Part shown: in pieces, positions 22,371-34,845 of the stretch | Position numbering within the stretch: position 1 is the first letter of the stretch | Layout of the letters: the number at the start of each line of letters is the position of its first letter | Source: Moniliella sp. 'wahieum' | Lineage: Eukaryota; Basidiomycota; Moniliellomycetes; Moniliellales; Moniliellaceae | Direction of reading: 5' to 3' | Assembly (NCBI GenBank): GCA_003971905.1 | Contig: RSEE01000143.1 | Span: 1 to 64,000 of the forward strand | DNA: 64,000 nucleotides | Notes under the pieces: model-generated | Database searches by the model: none | What the model saw: the letters and a program-made list of their open reading frames with translations, nothing else | Told to the model about the DNA's origin: nothing | Made by a program: the position numbers and the translations under genes

Positions 22371-25219
22371 CTAGCACATGCCATATTATTCCTTTACTAA
22401 ATTCTGGGATATGTAGGGCACAGATTAACCTCGTTGAGAAGAAATGGGAGCCGGGGAATAAGATAGGGGTTATCAGCTATGGTCGCAAATACGTGTCGCT
22501 TGTTGGAGTCAAGGAAAATTGTTGAAGTGGAGTGAACGAAAAGCATTCAAGGTGCCTTTTCCGAAAATCGTGATTCTTTTTAGCTTGCTGGTGTTGGAAA
22601 GGCCATGAAGCAAGGCCCCATACAGTGTTAATTCGGGCTACCTAGGGGGTTGAGCAGTAGTTCGTCCTTGCGCTTGCTACGCCACATGAACGGACAGATT
22701 CCGTATGATACACCCTGGGCTAACATGAAGTCATGTTCACCACACCAAACAGACATTGTGAGAAATGATTTCAACACTTGATCTAAAAACCCAAGACCTT
22801 TTCGACTCCAGACATTTCAATGTCCCGTTCAACGATCATGTGCTAAACAGCCTACAGAAGCAGAATACTTCTACAACTGAATGTCCATGAGTCTTGACAA
22901 AAACTGGAAATGAGAACGACATGAGCGAAATCATGGCCTAGCTAAATGAGGAATGCTTACGGCGTCTAGAAGTCGATCATTCTGTTGGAGACGCCGTGGA
23001 TGTGCGAAAAATGCGAAGGGTTGCATCGTTAACCCCAGAGTGAGTGCACTCTGCATTAACGCAACTATTGATCCATTACAACGGTGACCAAACTTCTTCT
23101 GAACCTAGTCGTAATGGCCCCGGGCGGATCTGATTTTATGGCCTTGTGGTGTCATAACGATGGGGCGCTACCGATCACTCATCGCATTATAGTCCTCCCT
23201 GTATTCTATCACTCTATGCGCATGATGTTTCTAGATCTATAAAGTGTATGACACCCGACCCCGTCCCCAGCATCCATAACGAGAAGGCCGAGAGGTACTC
23301 ATTCAGGTCCGCGAATCAGTTGGCTAAGAAATCGACAAGGTGGACACTTTTTTGAATGGCTGTCCCGAAGTTAATCAGGTGTAAATTAATTGGCCAAAAC
23401 AAACGGAACGAGCAGTTACAACTTTGTGGAGGGTCGGGAAGCATGTTGTTGATTGTGTATTGGATAGCATAGAATCAGCGAGGGAGGGTGATATTCCTTC
23501 AATGGTAAGATATCTCTTGCATTCCTCTTCGTATGTGTCCCCAGGATTGTAGGGGAGCATATGTGCTCTTCAGTAGAAGAGCAAATGCAGTTGAAAACGA
23601 AATAATACGCGGCCGAGGGTAGGCGGATGCTGTTACTTGCGAGGATGGGTGAGGGTACTTGATCCTACGTGCGCACGGGGTTGAATTTGTAACATGGCGC
23701 GGATTGAGTCTCCACAGTGAGGCGCGTCCTGACTACAATCCCTTGGTGGAATGTCTCTAATGTTCTCGGTCTGTGATATTCTATTCTGATGCACACGAAG
23801 AGTCGCGGCTACAGGTATTCATCAACCGCCGTCTGAATACTAAACACTGAAGTGTACAGTTTGCGCTATCTCACAGTGCTCCAAACTCAGACACAATTGT
23901 CTGGACGCCCCAATATACAATTCAGGTTAGATTCCTTGCATGAGTCCACAGTAGACAATTCCATTGATATGCTAAACTCAGAGTAGCTGGTACGTGTTCT
24001 GGTTTGTTTGGTTAATGCGAACGTCCATATTTCTGGGATATACCTAATTCCGGAGTAAGCCCTTGCCCTGATGCTTCCATCGGGAAACCAAGCTCCAATA
24101 TCAGTAACAGCGAAGACAGAATAAAAAACATAATGGGCCGGTGCTTCCAGTTCATATTTAAACAGAGCTGCAGTCGTCCGAGGATATTGATAGTTCGGCT
24201 AATGATGCCCGAGTGTGTCAATGACGGATTCGATGACCGGCAAAGAGAGAAGTCAGTAAGTAAGAGTACAGGCATGCATATTTCATGTGCCCAGCATAAA
24301 AAAAACCGCCTCAACCGGGTAGCTATCATAGTACTACGCATCGACATACCTGCATCAGGGCAAAGTGATCCACCGTTTCTCTTGCACGATAAGACCACGT
24401 GAAAGCCATTGCCATGGACTATGATATCCATTTGGGTTCCCGCAACAGAGCCCCATCTCGAGTGGTTGTATAGTCTCCATGGTTCCTTCTATACTCTCTT
24501 TTCCGCAATTGCATGCTAGTATGTTATCGGCGCGTTCATGCACGATTGATTGAGACGCTCTCCAATTTCTCCTCTGAACCTACTACTCGTGTTTGTCCAC
24601 GAACATTGGTAACCTGTTGCGCACTGTTGCAGCGAAAAGTTACGCAGCGATTGGCATTACATTTTGTAATATCTTTACTATTCTTCGTTTTCCCACCAGG
24701 ACCAAATCATTATTTCCCATTGCTCATGTATGTTCTTGTAGAGACAGGTATTTATTTTCCTCTACAGCAAGAGCAGTCTATAAGCGACCTGCGCTGGACG
24801 CTGTCTTCGGCGATAGTGTCATCGCCCATATAAGGCTATCCCCAGGTACGCAGCATCAATTTATTTGCACATTCTTATGTGGTCCAGTAGTTCTGATGGA
24901 ATGGGTCCAGTGAAATGCACATCTTCATCTCGCTCCTCGAAGACGAGACCAAATTTGTTCTATTACCCGATGCGCGTTTATATACGAACACCCTCGATAG
25001 CTGCTAGATATGAAAACCTCCCTAGCCTGGATATAGAGCCTTTATATCCTGCGTATGAGAATTGGCATATAATGGTTGAGTTAGTCATTGCTATGAAGAA
25101 AATGGGGATGATGCCCATGTTCGTGGAAGCAGGCGGTCCTGTGGCGAGGACAGAATGGCACACAAAGATAAACGAACGGACTCATGTAGCACTACTACAG
25201 CGGTCAGTTGCTGAACGAT
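22371..25219. other. AT-richer island without recognisable genes
   Basis: Base composition changes sharply to roughly balanced AT/GC with frequent stops in all six frames. The longest open frames (about 24012-24431 minus, 24865-25221 plus) match nothing I know. The region adjoins the Copia fossil and is best read as decayed transposon or heterochromatic DNA. Confidence 0.5.
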
Positions 25220-26720
25220 AGCGTTACTGGCATTTGGTCCTCTTAATAAGCACAGGGGACTCGATCTTCCAGCTTGCTGCCGACAGGGACGGGTACATGT
25301 ATCCTTGGTCCGTTGCTTTCCTCCTATTCTCTTTTTCAGAGACAATCTCACCCTCTGATCGACGTCGCTTCAGCACTGCGATCGTGTAATAGAGCACCGG
25401 GAAATCTGTATTCGCCCCCATTATATCGATATGCCTCTGTCCAGAGTTCGTACTAAATTGTTCCGGCCTCCACCCATTCGGGCACTGCCTTGAGCTCAAC
25501 GTCCGAGTGCTTGCTGCGACCATGCTTCTGAGTTGCTGCCACGGGGCCAAAGCATGCTGGTTGTCAACTTTGATGGTCATCCACTTTTGACTCATGCCAA
25601 CGTCCTTTGCGATCATGAGCAGATGCTTTGCCTCATGAGAGACCCTTATACAGCATGACATCGGCCTTGGTAGTGGACAGGGTCCGCTTGGTTTGCTTGC
25701 GACTTTCCCATGACACAGCAACCCCACCCACCATGAACACGTGGCCTCCGATACACTTCCGATCCAATGCTTTAACAAAGTCTGCGCCCGTCCATCCTTG
25801 GATCAACTCAGTCGGTTGGCTTGTGTACATCAGCTGTTTATTGAGTTGTTGACCGTCCAGGTAAGAAGAATCACGTTCACGACTGTCTATGACTGCTTGG
25901 TCGGCTTGACATTAGACCGCCCCGCAAACCCAACAGCAAACGCAATGTCCAGTATGTGTGTGCCTTAGGCCGCATACTGGATCGATCCCACCAGTGACTG
26001 ACACTCCACCACAGAGCACTTGGGATTTGTCTCTTCCTCCTCGGCCCGTTGCGCACGCGCGGCACTGACCACCAATTTGGTCACAGGCAGCAAAAGCGGA
26101 ACGGTCCCAGTCATGCCCTCCTCCGCAAGGAGCTGAGCCGCACTGGCAGATTGGTCCAGACTCAGGCAACCACCAAAACACGATCGTATTCAACATTGAG
26201 TCCCACATTTGCATAATCAGGCTGAGATCTATGACCACGCAAAACATCGTTCAGTGCCCAATGAACACGACGAAAACGTGTCCAGGTACACAGGCTCCGG
26301 ACCGTCCTTGATGTGGAAGCACTGCTCATCGGCAAGCGAGGAACAAAAGTCCAGTGTGCGCAGGCTTACCGCCAAGGCTTTGTACCAGGCGCGCGGGAAA
26401 GAACGCAACTCATACAGAGCCTTCTCCAACTTGGCCATCTGGCCCGACCCATCGTCCAAACCCACTGGCAGATACACATACACTGGCCTGTCCAATTTTC
26501 CATTGAAAAATGCACCTTCCACATTCCACACCCTAACGTGGTATGCTCCCTGACACAATACAGCCAGCTAGAACCGCAGAGATTCAGTGAGCCCCACTGG
26601 CGCATGCTTGGTGCCTAGTGTCCCAGGGCTGAAGAAAGCCCGAGCAACAAGGCGCGCCTTGGCCGACACAATGATACCACGAGCGTATCCCGTTTCCATT
26701 TGAAAAGCCACTTAGTGTCT
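25220..26720 (-). mobile_element. fossil Ty1/Copia LTR retrotransposon, pol remnant
   Basis: Broken remnant of a Copia-superfamily element on the minus strand. From high to low coordinates one can see the approach to the reverse transcriptase (KARLVARAF-like), the RT core (VEGAFFNGKLDRPVYVYLP and EKALYELRSFPRAWYKAL), and the RNase H end (GGVAVSWESRKQTKRTLSTT and EAKHLLMIAKDVGMSQKW). The order is that of Copia pol. It is heavily interrupted, with at least half a dozen breaks. Gag, protease, integrase and both LTRs were not recognised, and its outer limits are uncertain. Substitutions in otherwise conserved positions suggest an old insertion. Confidence 0.85.
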
Positions 26721-28973
26721 TCCACCGCCACTTCTCCCAGCGGGAGGGGAACAAGATTGTGCCAGGTCTGCATCTTGTGCAGGCAGACTTCTCACATGCT
26801 CAGCCGCCGCTTTCCAAATAGGGCCTGCCATAGCCTCGTTCCAAAAAGTCTTGGGCTCACTCTCATTGACGAGGGAAAGAAGGCCGAAGGCAATGAGCCC
26901 CTGACCACCACCTCCTCATCCTCGGACTCGGCAGTGGTGGTGGTCGGAAGAAGCGATGGAAATAAGAACATTGCTGCTGTAGTTCCACTGGCCGCATGGC
27001 ACCGGTGTAGCACGCAATTCGTCCGCACAGCACTTCCTCATCTCTACTCCTTTGGGGAGGAGACGGCATTGCCATTGGGTCCGTTGACCCATCACATTGA
27101 AAACAGAGACTCTACTTCCGGGGTAGGGAAGCCAATGCCCTCTTACTTGCCTAGGAGGGAAGAAATCGTCCGTGGGAGGGAGGCGAACAGAGCACATGGG
27201 CTCAGGCTCACTGGCCCGTCTTCGCCCGTGACACGTGAGGCCAAGCATTCGCCCACATCTAATAGTCCACACCCCCTTCGTCCCCGCTTTCCGAATATAG
27301 CAAGCTCCTCTCTTATTCGCATAGAATGAAACGTGGATTGGAACGTTTTTTAGCCAAAAATGTGTCGACAGTTGTGATGTACTTCAACACCCCTGTCGAG
27401 GAGACATTTACATACGTCCAATACCCCACATATTGTACTTCGATTTGGAAGGGGAAATTGAAAAGGGTTCTAACAAAACCATTCCCCTGTTCTTCCCTAT
27501 CCCCAGTTCTTCCTCTCTTGCGTTATTTCCCTATTAATAGTCCCTGTCTGTAAGCAATGGTGTTCGTGGTTTCCCCCCAAGGTCCATTGGCGTCTCCCGG
27601 GCCTAGTGTTCTCGCCAATTGATCAACCCAGTCCAGGCAACTTCTCCTCTTAGCCTCCTCTCCTCGAACTCGTCCTCCAGCTCCGGTATCCCGCTCCTGG
27701 GCCATCCATATCGCGTGTGCCCCCTCGGTCGAAGCTAAATACAACCGCCATGTCGGTCCTCCTTCCAGCCACGCCGCCCCCAATCCCAGCCCCGATCCAG
27801 CCATTGCAATGTATGTTCTCCACTACCATTTCCCGTACCTGATCCGGAAGGCTTCAGGCACGCTACTACCACTCAAGGCGGTGCTAGGCAACCTTGCCAT
27901 ACCTGCAATCGCCTCGACTATACACGCCGAGAGGCCAACACTCTTCCTTTTGTCCGTAGCCCCGCTCGGACACACCAATCAGCCCAAGGACGTAACTTCC
28001 TCATCTACCTTAGGATCTCAAAGAAATTGTACCCCTAACCCCCTTAACCCCCTGGCGGCATCCGCCTGTGTGACAGTGGGGACCACTGCACATTGCCGGA
28101 TTCGGGCACAAAGAAGGAAGCGATAATATGGTTGCATCCCAGTGCATCGCTCTTGGAACGCCGGGAGAAGGAGCTGCTCTGACTGTTGGAACAAGCCTAA
28201 TGTGGCAATAACGCCAAGTATATCGGAGGCGCACACTCGTGAGCCTTTTTTTTTTTGTTCTCCAGTGGATCATGACAAGCCACAGGATACTACACCACCA
28301 AAGCAAAAGAGCAACAACATGTTTGAGTACAATTACTGACGAGTCTCATGCATCATGCATCATTCATCACCTTCTCATCACAAGCCCCACAGGTCACGCA
28401 CGTCAAGAAGGCCTTCCTAGATCTCGTTACGCGTTACGGACTATCATATATCAGCACCTTGTTTGGGGAGGTAAAGCTTAAAGGGGGCACCATGCACCAT
28501 GCAAGAGCGATACTCGTACGTTGTTCAGTGATGAACGTGAACGGCCGGTGAACGTAAAATATACTGGGCGAGTGTCACATGTCATTCATATGCCTTCTGC
28601 CCTATAATACGGCCAAAGAAACTCGGATGAAAAGCAAGGGGGGTTCTGCATTATGCCATAGGATATAGGATACCAGACCGATCGAACCGAGGTACCGAGG
28701 ATAGAGGGAGGCGCGGATACAACGGAAGCAAGGAGATGGATGCATGGATAGATGTGTGACCAGGGTCCTATGGGCCAGCCACCTCCGCGGCACTCCTGAC
28801 CATCTTACTCATCCGGGCACCACACCAGTATCCCTATCCCCTGGCCTAGTGCCGCTCTCCTTCTTCTCCTTCTTCTTCTTCTGATCCTCAATCTGGGTTC
28901 AACCCAGCTCCTGTCTTCTCTCTGCCATTGCATAACTGCACTTAGGACGTCGCTGGGTCACCAGGATCATTAA
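26721..28973. other. decayed, gene-poor DNA beyond the Copia remnant
   Basis: The part next to the fossil (26721 to about 27300) is where the rest of its pol would lie, but I cannot recognise domains. From 27300 to 28970 there are scattered open frames without family resemblance and several ATGCATC-type repeats near 28347-28375. No gene is supported. Confidence 0.4.
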
Positions 28974-29025
28974 GATGGATGGATGGATGGATGGATGGAT
29001 GGATGGATGGATGGATGGATGGATG
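28974..29025. repeat. GATG tetranucleotide microsatellite
   Basis: About thirteen tandem GATG units, followed by GATGCA variants to about 29040. Confidence 0.95.
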
Positions 29026-29997
29026 CAGATGGATGCAGATGGACGCGTGGGGCATGTGACGTGACGTGTGACGTGAGGTGTGGGATGTATAATTGCGGCA
29101 TGTGACCCACCAATGTGATGGTAAGCTTCAAGCTGGCCGCAGTCAAGCGTGCATCGTGCACTGACTTCTGGTTGCACATCACATGCATCACATGGGCTCA
29201 GCGCTGGGCGTGCCGGGCAGAATTCAATTGCATTAGGTCGACGCTTCAAAAAGTCCACAAGCCAGCTAGGATCAGCGAGGCAATGCAGCTAGTGAATATT
29301 GCACTGAATGTTGGGGCCCATCTGAGATCTGAATTCTGAATGATCATCATTCGATCATCCCGATCGAAGCAGCACTGGGCACGACACCCGTGTTGCCCAT
29401 CCCGTCCCTGCCGTCCGACATGCCGGGTGCGGGTGCCCTCCAAGAGCGGCCTACTGCCTGTGGCCATGGACCCGGCGATCGGCGATAATCGATAATCGAT
29501 AACGGGACCGCCCCCGCCCCGAGACCAGCGCTGTACTCGGCTGTACCCTGCTGCACTCCGTATACACTGCTGCTGTGCTGGGCTGCACAGGGTGGTACTG
29601 CAGCGCTAGGAACACACTGTACCTGTGCCAGGGTCTTCGCGCCGCACTACGCCGCAGTTGTCGCCCCCCAGCCGATCGGCTGATGGGCGGGACACTGGCT
29701 GGTGCCCCCACGGCCCAACACTCAGTACGCACCGGACTGTAAGCTGTACTCGTACTCAGTACTCGTCACTTCTTGAGATCTGCGGCAGCGTCTGAGCGCG
29801 CCCACAAGGCGGCTGCTCGGCCGGGCACGCCCCCTGTGGCCTCCCCCCTCCTCCCAACCGCTCGGACGCATCCCACAAGCTGCCTGTCGTCCAGCTCGGC
29901 CCTCTCTCCCTCTCTCTCTCTCGCGCCACCACCATCCCTATCACCTTCTCTCCGGTAATTCAGCTCGACTTTCTTCCGGCCCGCCTCCATCGGGAAC
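29026..29997. promoter_or_regulatory. upstream region of the membrane aspartic protease-like gene
   Basis: No gene seen. It contains a copy of CTGAGATCTG (29322-29331), GATCATC palindromes just after it, CTGTACTCGGCTGTAC-like repeats (about 29530-29600) and a CT-rich run (29905-29930) before the start codon. Confidence 0.4.
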
Positions 29998-32900
29998 ATG
30001 CGCCTCCCCATCACCTCCTCACAGCCCTTGGCCCGTCAGCACCATCATCGCCCCACATCCGACGACTCTTCCTCCTCCAGCGACGATGACAGTGCCTCTT
30101 CATCCGCCAGTGAGAATGGCAGCAGTTCCGATGGTACCACCGCAGGCGGCAGCGGCTCTGGCAGTGCCCCCATGCCCACCGCGCTCAACCAAACACTGAT
30201 CCTCAACCATCTCAGTGGATCCGGCTCCCTTAGCTACACACTGGACGTGACCATCGGCACCCAAACCCTCCCTGTTCAGATCGACACCTCTTCCAGTGAC
30301 CTTTGGCTTGCCTCAACCCGCTGTACCTCCACTGCATGCCAAAGCGGTGCCAATGGTGTGGTTACCCTCTTCAATCCGCGTGCCATTACCACCCAAGGAA
30401 CGCAGGCTATTTGAAGTACCCCCAGGGCACCGCCGCTGGTCCCATTGTCACCACCTCAGCCGTCGCATTGGGCACGACAGCCAACCTACGGATTACCAAC
30501 CAAGCATTTGTATCGGCCGCCACCGTCGACAATCTGCAGTTGGGACCTGGCAACTTTACCGGCATGCTGGGTCTTGGCCCACCCGCTGGGTCGATGGTAC
30601 AAGGTGCCATGTACGAAATGTCAGGAAACACCAATCCGGGCAACAACATTAACGATTATCGGTCCACCGGAAGTGTCCTACCAGGACTTTTGCACCACAT
30701 TCCAGAAGGATCGCGCTACTTTGGTATGGGTCTCCGTCGTCTGCCATCCGAGGGCGGGCAGGGGGACAGCACACTTACGTTGGCGGGCGTAGATCCCAAC
30801 TTTGTCCCCACGCCTGAAGATGTGCATGTTGAGCCCGTTGCGCCTGGTCCGTCGGTCAAGGTGGTGACGGACAGCGATTCAGACGACGAAACACTGGCAA
30901 TGGTGAAGAGTTACCTTCATGAACCACGATGGCGCACTTACGTTCAAGGCATCAGCATCGACGTTGGGGGCAGTAACACCAGTCTTCCCCTTGAAAGTAC
31001 TGTTGGTGGCCAGGCTCCCCTTGTCGTATTCTCCTCAGCAACGCCGTTTGGATTGGCATCCACCAACTTTCTTGACGTATTTTACGGTGCTTATGGCTAC
31101 CAACCGTCTTCCGATGGGGGGTACTATGTGCCCTGCGACGCTATGCTTAATGTGACCCTGCAGCTGGGGACAGGTCTGCTGTCTGTCCCCATCCATCCCC
31201 TTGACCTCAACCTCCCCCAGGAGGACAATGGTAGCTCCGACTCGTCCTTTTGTCTCGGTGGTTTCCAAGCCATCAATGGTCCCCAGGGAAGGCTCAATGG
31301 GACCGGTTTGGAAGGGTCCGACATGGTGCTCGGAGCGGCGATGTGAGTATTCTCTCCATCTCCTGATCATCCCCTGGCGATAAATTTTGTACTGACCCTG
31401 TTGCATTCTGGTCTGTTTAGAATGAGGAGCATCTATAGCGTCTACGTGTGCGACTCGATGAATGGGACCCATCCCCATGGGAATGCCTGCTTCCCCCAAA
31501 TTGGCTTTTATCCGCTTGTGGGCAACTTGACCCAGGCACAAGAACAGTTCAAGCAGGTGCGCGTGATGAAGCACTCTCTTGGTCCTGATCCTCAACAGCC
31601 CGAGTCTGCCTCCAACAGCAAAGGCTTATCAGCGGGGATCAAGGCGCTGATTGGGGTTTTGTGTGCAGTGGCAGGTATCGTTTTGATTATGCTACTTGCG
31701 TTGTTTTGGGTGCGAAGGCAGCGCAAGCAGCGCTATACTCATACGTTGGCATTGCGGCAGCAGCCGAGCCTTTCCAAAACCACGGAAGCATTCCGAGAAC
31801 CGATAACAACAGTGCTGGCGAAAGAAGTGGAGTTGGTACGAGCCAATCTCGCATGTTGTCCGACAAGACATCTGGTTCAATGAGCGCAGTAGTAGTGCCA
31901 ATAATGCCTCAATCGGGTCGTATTTCGGGGGAGTCCTTCCATTCATTGCAGTCTTGGACTGGAAATCAGCTCGAACACGCCCGCCAGGTCAACTTTATGA
32001 ACGGGGTGTTCGACGAAGATGTGGGGCAGCCGGGCGACGAGGACCCTACCAACAGTGCCGCAGCTGGAATGGCAGCCAACTTTGGAGGTAACCAGGCTTC
32101 CGGTGATGCCGGCATTGGGGTTACCACTTCAGCTATTACGGGCATCGATTCGACCAATTTGGATCCCAACGACCCTTACCGTGACGCCAAGAAGATCAAG
32201 GGTGCTTATTTGAAGAAGCATCCTTCTTTCGAGCGCAAGAAGGGCGTTGATCCCCTCCCATCAGGGCAGTCCTCTCCCCCTGAGGCCTTAGCGGAAGGCC
32301 AATCAGGGACCTTGGAGCTGCCCCCTCTCCCGCAGTCAACCAAGAGAGCCCTACGGATCCCGCTGCACCCTCCTCCGGACCGGTCGCAGGCCAAATATCC
32401 AACCCGTTCGGTTCCGAATCCTCTCGTTCTCCCACATCGGGCGAAAGCATCAGTGCGGAAAGCACCTCATCCCATGATCGCGCACTTCCGGCCCTTCCCC
32501 TCGTAGGTGTCGCGGTGACTGGCGCGACGGGCGCTGCGGTGCCCGCACCGTCAAACTCGACTGTGGTGTCACCACCCAATCTGAACAGCTTTGTCGCCTC
32601 ATCGGCGCCGTCAGCCAATGCTTCGGTGGATGAACAGCACAGTCTCTCGGGGAGCTGCCGTGCAAACCACTTTGGCCCAAGAGAAACTTGCGTCGCCGTC
32701 GAACGTTCCTGTCCACCCGCTCATGGCTGCTACTCCCACTGACGCAACGGACAGGCAATCCTCTTCCCTTGCCCAGCCGGAAGTAGAATCCCAGAGCCAC
32801 TCACCTCTTTCATCGTCTCCAGCGGCTCCCGTTCGAACCCTTTTGGCAGCGCCTACGACGGCACCCATTCCTGTCTTGGGGAGCTCACCTTCTACCCCAG

Positions 32901-33521
32901 CGCCTCCTGGCACGCAGGGATCGGGTCTTACTCCCGTGTCCGCCCAAGCATCCACCACACTTCACCGCCTTGGGGCTTCATCCCCTCGGGCCGGTTCCGG
33001 CACCGCACCCAGCGTATCGTCTCCTCTGCGCGGGGAACGATGGGAAACCAAGTGAGCCTCCACCCTCGCAAACGCCATCGCTCTCCGCTCCCCCAAATCG
33101 TTCACCTACCGCGTCGGTTCGGCGGCCTTCGGGCCCGGCGCCTCCTCGGGCCAGCATGATGTCCCCGCCTTCCTTGCGCATGGGGACTCAGGCGAGCGAA
33201 AGACCGTCTTGGGAATCAACCATCGGTGCAGGCGCTTCCCCGGGCCTCATAGCCCCCGATCTGTTCTTTGATCCGAGGCTGCTTCCCCCTCCGCTGCCCG
33301 CAGGATCGTCCTCTCTGTCTGGAAACCGTGCTCTGGCCCAGCAACTTTCCCGTGCGACAGCCGGGACGACCTCGGCGTTCAACCCATCTGGTACCGTTTC
33401 AGGTTCTGGCCATTCCTCCCCTGGTTGGGTATCACCTACGCAGTCCTTTGTCCCTGTGCCGCACGTGCGGATGCAGCCGGCGTTCCAGCGGCCCGGGGGT
33501 CGGTCGCAGGACTCGCTCTAA
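29998..33521 (+). CDS. membrane-anchored aspartic protease-like protein with long Ser/Pro-rich tail
   Basis: Pepsin-family (A1) fold with a C-terminal membrane anchor. A Ser/Asp/Gly-rich N-terminus precedes SYTLDVTIGTQTLPVQIDTS and SSDLWLAST, which holds the first catalytic Asp (DTS). ALGTTANLRITNQAFVSA and GMLGLGPP follow. The place of the second catalytic motif reads PLVVFSSATPFGLAST, where family members have I-D-S/T-G-T; the Asp appears replaced by Ser. After YYVPCD and CLGGFQAI comes a 78-bp intron (31343-31420, GTGAGT to GTTTAG). A single membrane helix AGIKALIGVLCAVAGIVLIM continues with a basic stop-transfer and a tail of about 600 residues rich in Ser/Pro/Ala. Frame breaks occur at about 30405, 31750, 32260-32310 and in the tail. 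No clear signal peptide follows the ATG used here; an upstream exon is possible. Confidence 0.8.
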
Positions 33522-34173
33522 CACGCCAAAGCGGCATGAGATCTCGTCGGGGTGCATTGCACAAGGAGTAGGGGAGGGCTGGGGACGGTTCAGTCATCCA
33601 GCTTTCCTGCTTCCCTTCGTTTTCTTTTCCTTTCGTTCTCGTTTGTTTTTTTACTCCCGCCTCCAACGTGAAATTGGTTATTGGACCCCCCCCCCCCTCT
33701 GTCTGATCCTACTCAGTCCCCCACTATATATGATCGGGTCTCGCTCTCCTTGTATCGTCCGACGTCTCCCGCTTCCGATCCTTTGTCTGTCCTTTTCTTT
33801 GCTGCCTCTTTTTTCCTTTCTCTCTCCTCTTATCCTCTCTGTTGCTTTATTGTGTGTTTCACTTTCCTTCTGTGCTTCCCTTCAAGCCTCACCCTATCTT
33901 CTATTTTTGTCTCTTCAATGCTGCCTAATATCTATTCTATATGGTCTCCTCTTCCAGATCCTTTTTTACCTGATGGGGGCTCAATCTATCCATTAGACAC
34001 CGTGATGATAGAGAAGCGATGGGCAGCTACCAGATCGCTGAGTGAGCCGCTGAGCGTCTGTCTGTCTGACCCCAACTCGAAGAAACTATAAGTGCTTTGG
34101 TATCTTTTTCTGGCCACTCACAGGCTTCCCTCGAGTCTTTCCAGGACCACCTATCCTTCATCCGTAGTCATCA
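33522..34173. other. 3' region, pyrimidine-rich
   Basis: Strongly T/C-rich (33590-33960), with a C10 run at about 33687. No coding signal. Probably the 3' untranslated part of the protease-like gene and the promoter of the next gene. Confidence 0.5.
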
Positions 34174-34845
34174 ATGTCCTACAACTCCCTCAGCCGGGCC
34201 AAGAGTGGCTACGGCGGTACGCAGTACGGCTGCAATGCATACGGCGGTGATGCGTATGGTGGCAACAGGCAATACGGCGGTGCGGCGCAAGAGTGGGGGT
34301 GGCGCAGGGCAAGAGTACTGTAGCGAGGAGCCAGGGGGAGGGAAAGGTGGTGATCGAGGTCTGGGGCACCATGGCGCTGGATGGAGCAGCGGGATGGGCA
34401 GCGAACAAATCAACGGGACACCAGCACGATACGCTTATTACCCCAGTTGCTGGTGGAGCGATTTGAGCCGAGGTGAGCAAGAAGGTAGAGGAGCACATCC
34501 ATGATCGGTACGAAGACCACAAGAGCACCAGGAGGGACGAATACGGCGGCAATGGTTCAGGTATCGGCTTTGGTGGCAACCAGCCCACCTTTGAATACGA
34601 TAACCAGGGCGGCTATGGCTATGGCTATGGCTAAGCGGTCCAGGCGGCCCTACTTCGTACCCAGGACAGCTTGGGTGGCGGTTCTGCTGGACCTGGAGAC
34701 TAAAGCTCTCCCTGGAGGCCCTGGCGGGTATGGTGGTGGTGGTCCGGCAGGTGGCACGGTGGCGGTGGTCCTGGTGGTGGCTATGGGGGCCGCAGGGCAG
34801 ATACGGCAGCCAAGGTTATATGCTGGTGGTACTGGTGGATGGTAA
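34174..34845 (+). CDS. Gly/Tyr-rich protein of unknown function
   Basis: The ATG at 34174 starts MSYNSLSRAKSGYGGTQYG, followed by YGGDAYGG and YGGNRQYGG units. A mixed part follows (GAGWSSGMGSEQINGTPARY), then a charged segment EVSKKVEEHIHDRYEDHKST and FEYDNQGGYGYGYG. A Gly/Pro-rich stretch in a further frame runs to a TAA at 34843-34845. The frame changes about four times. The composition resembles glycine-rich RNA-binding tails, phase-separating low-complexity proteins or small structural proteins, but there is no domain to decide. A shorter version ending at the TAA at 34632-34634 is also possible. Confidence 0.5.

Noticed and set aside
23330-23385. A second Copia-like trace on the plus strand
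   Set aside because: One short phrase resembles the RT start, but nothing around it follows the family order; too weak to call.
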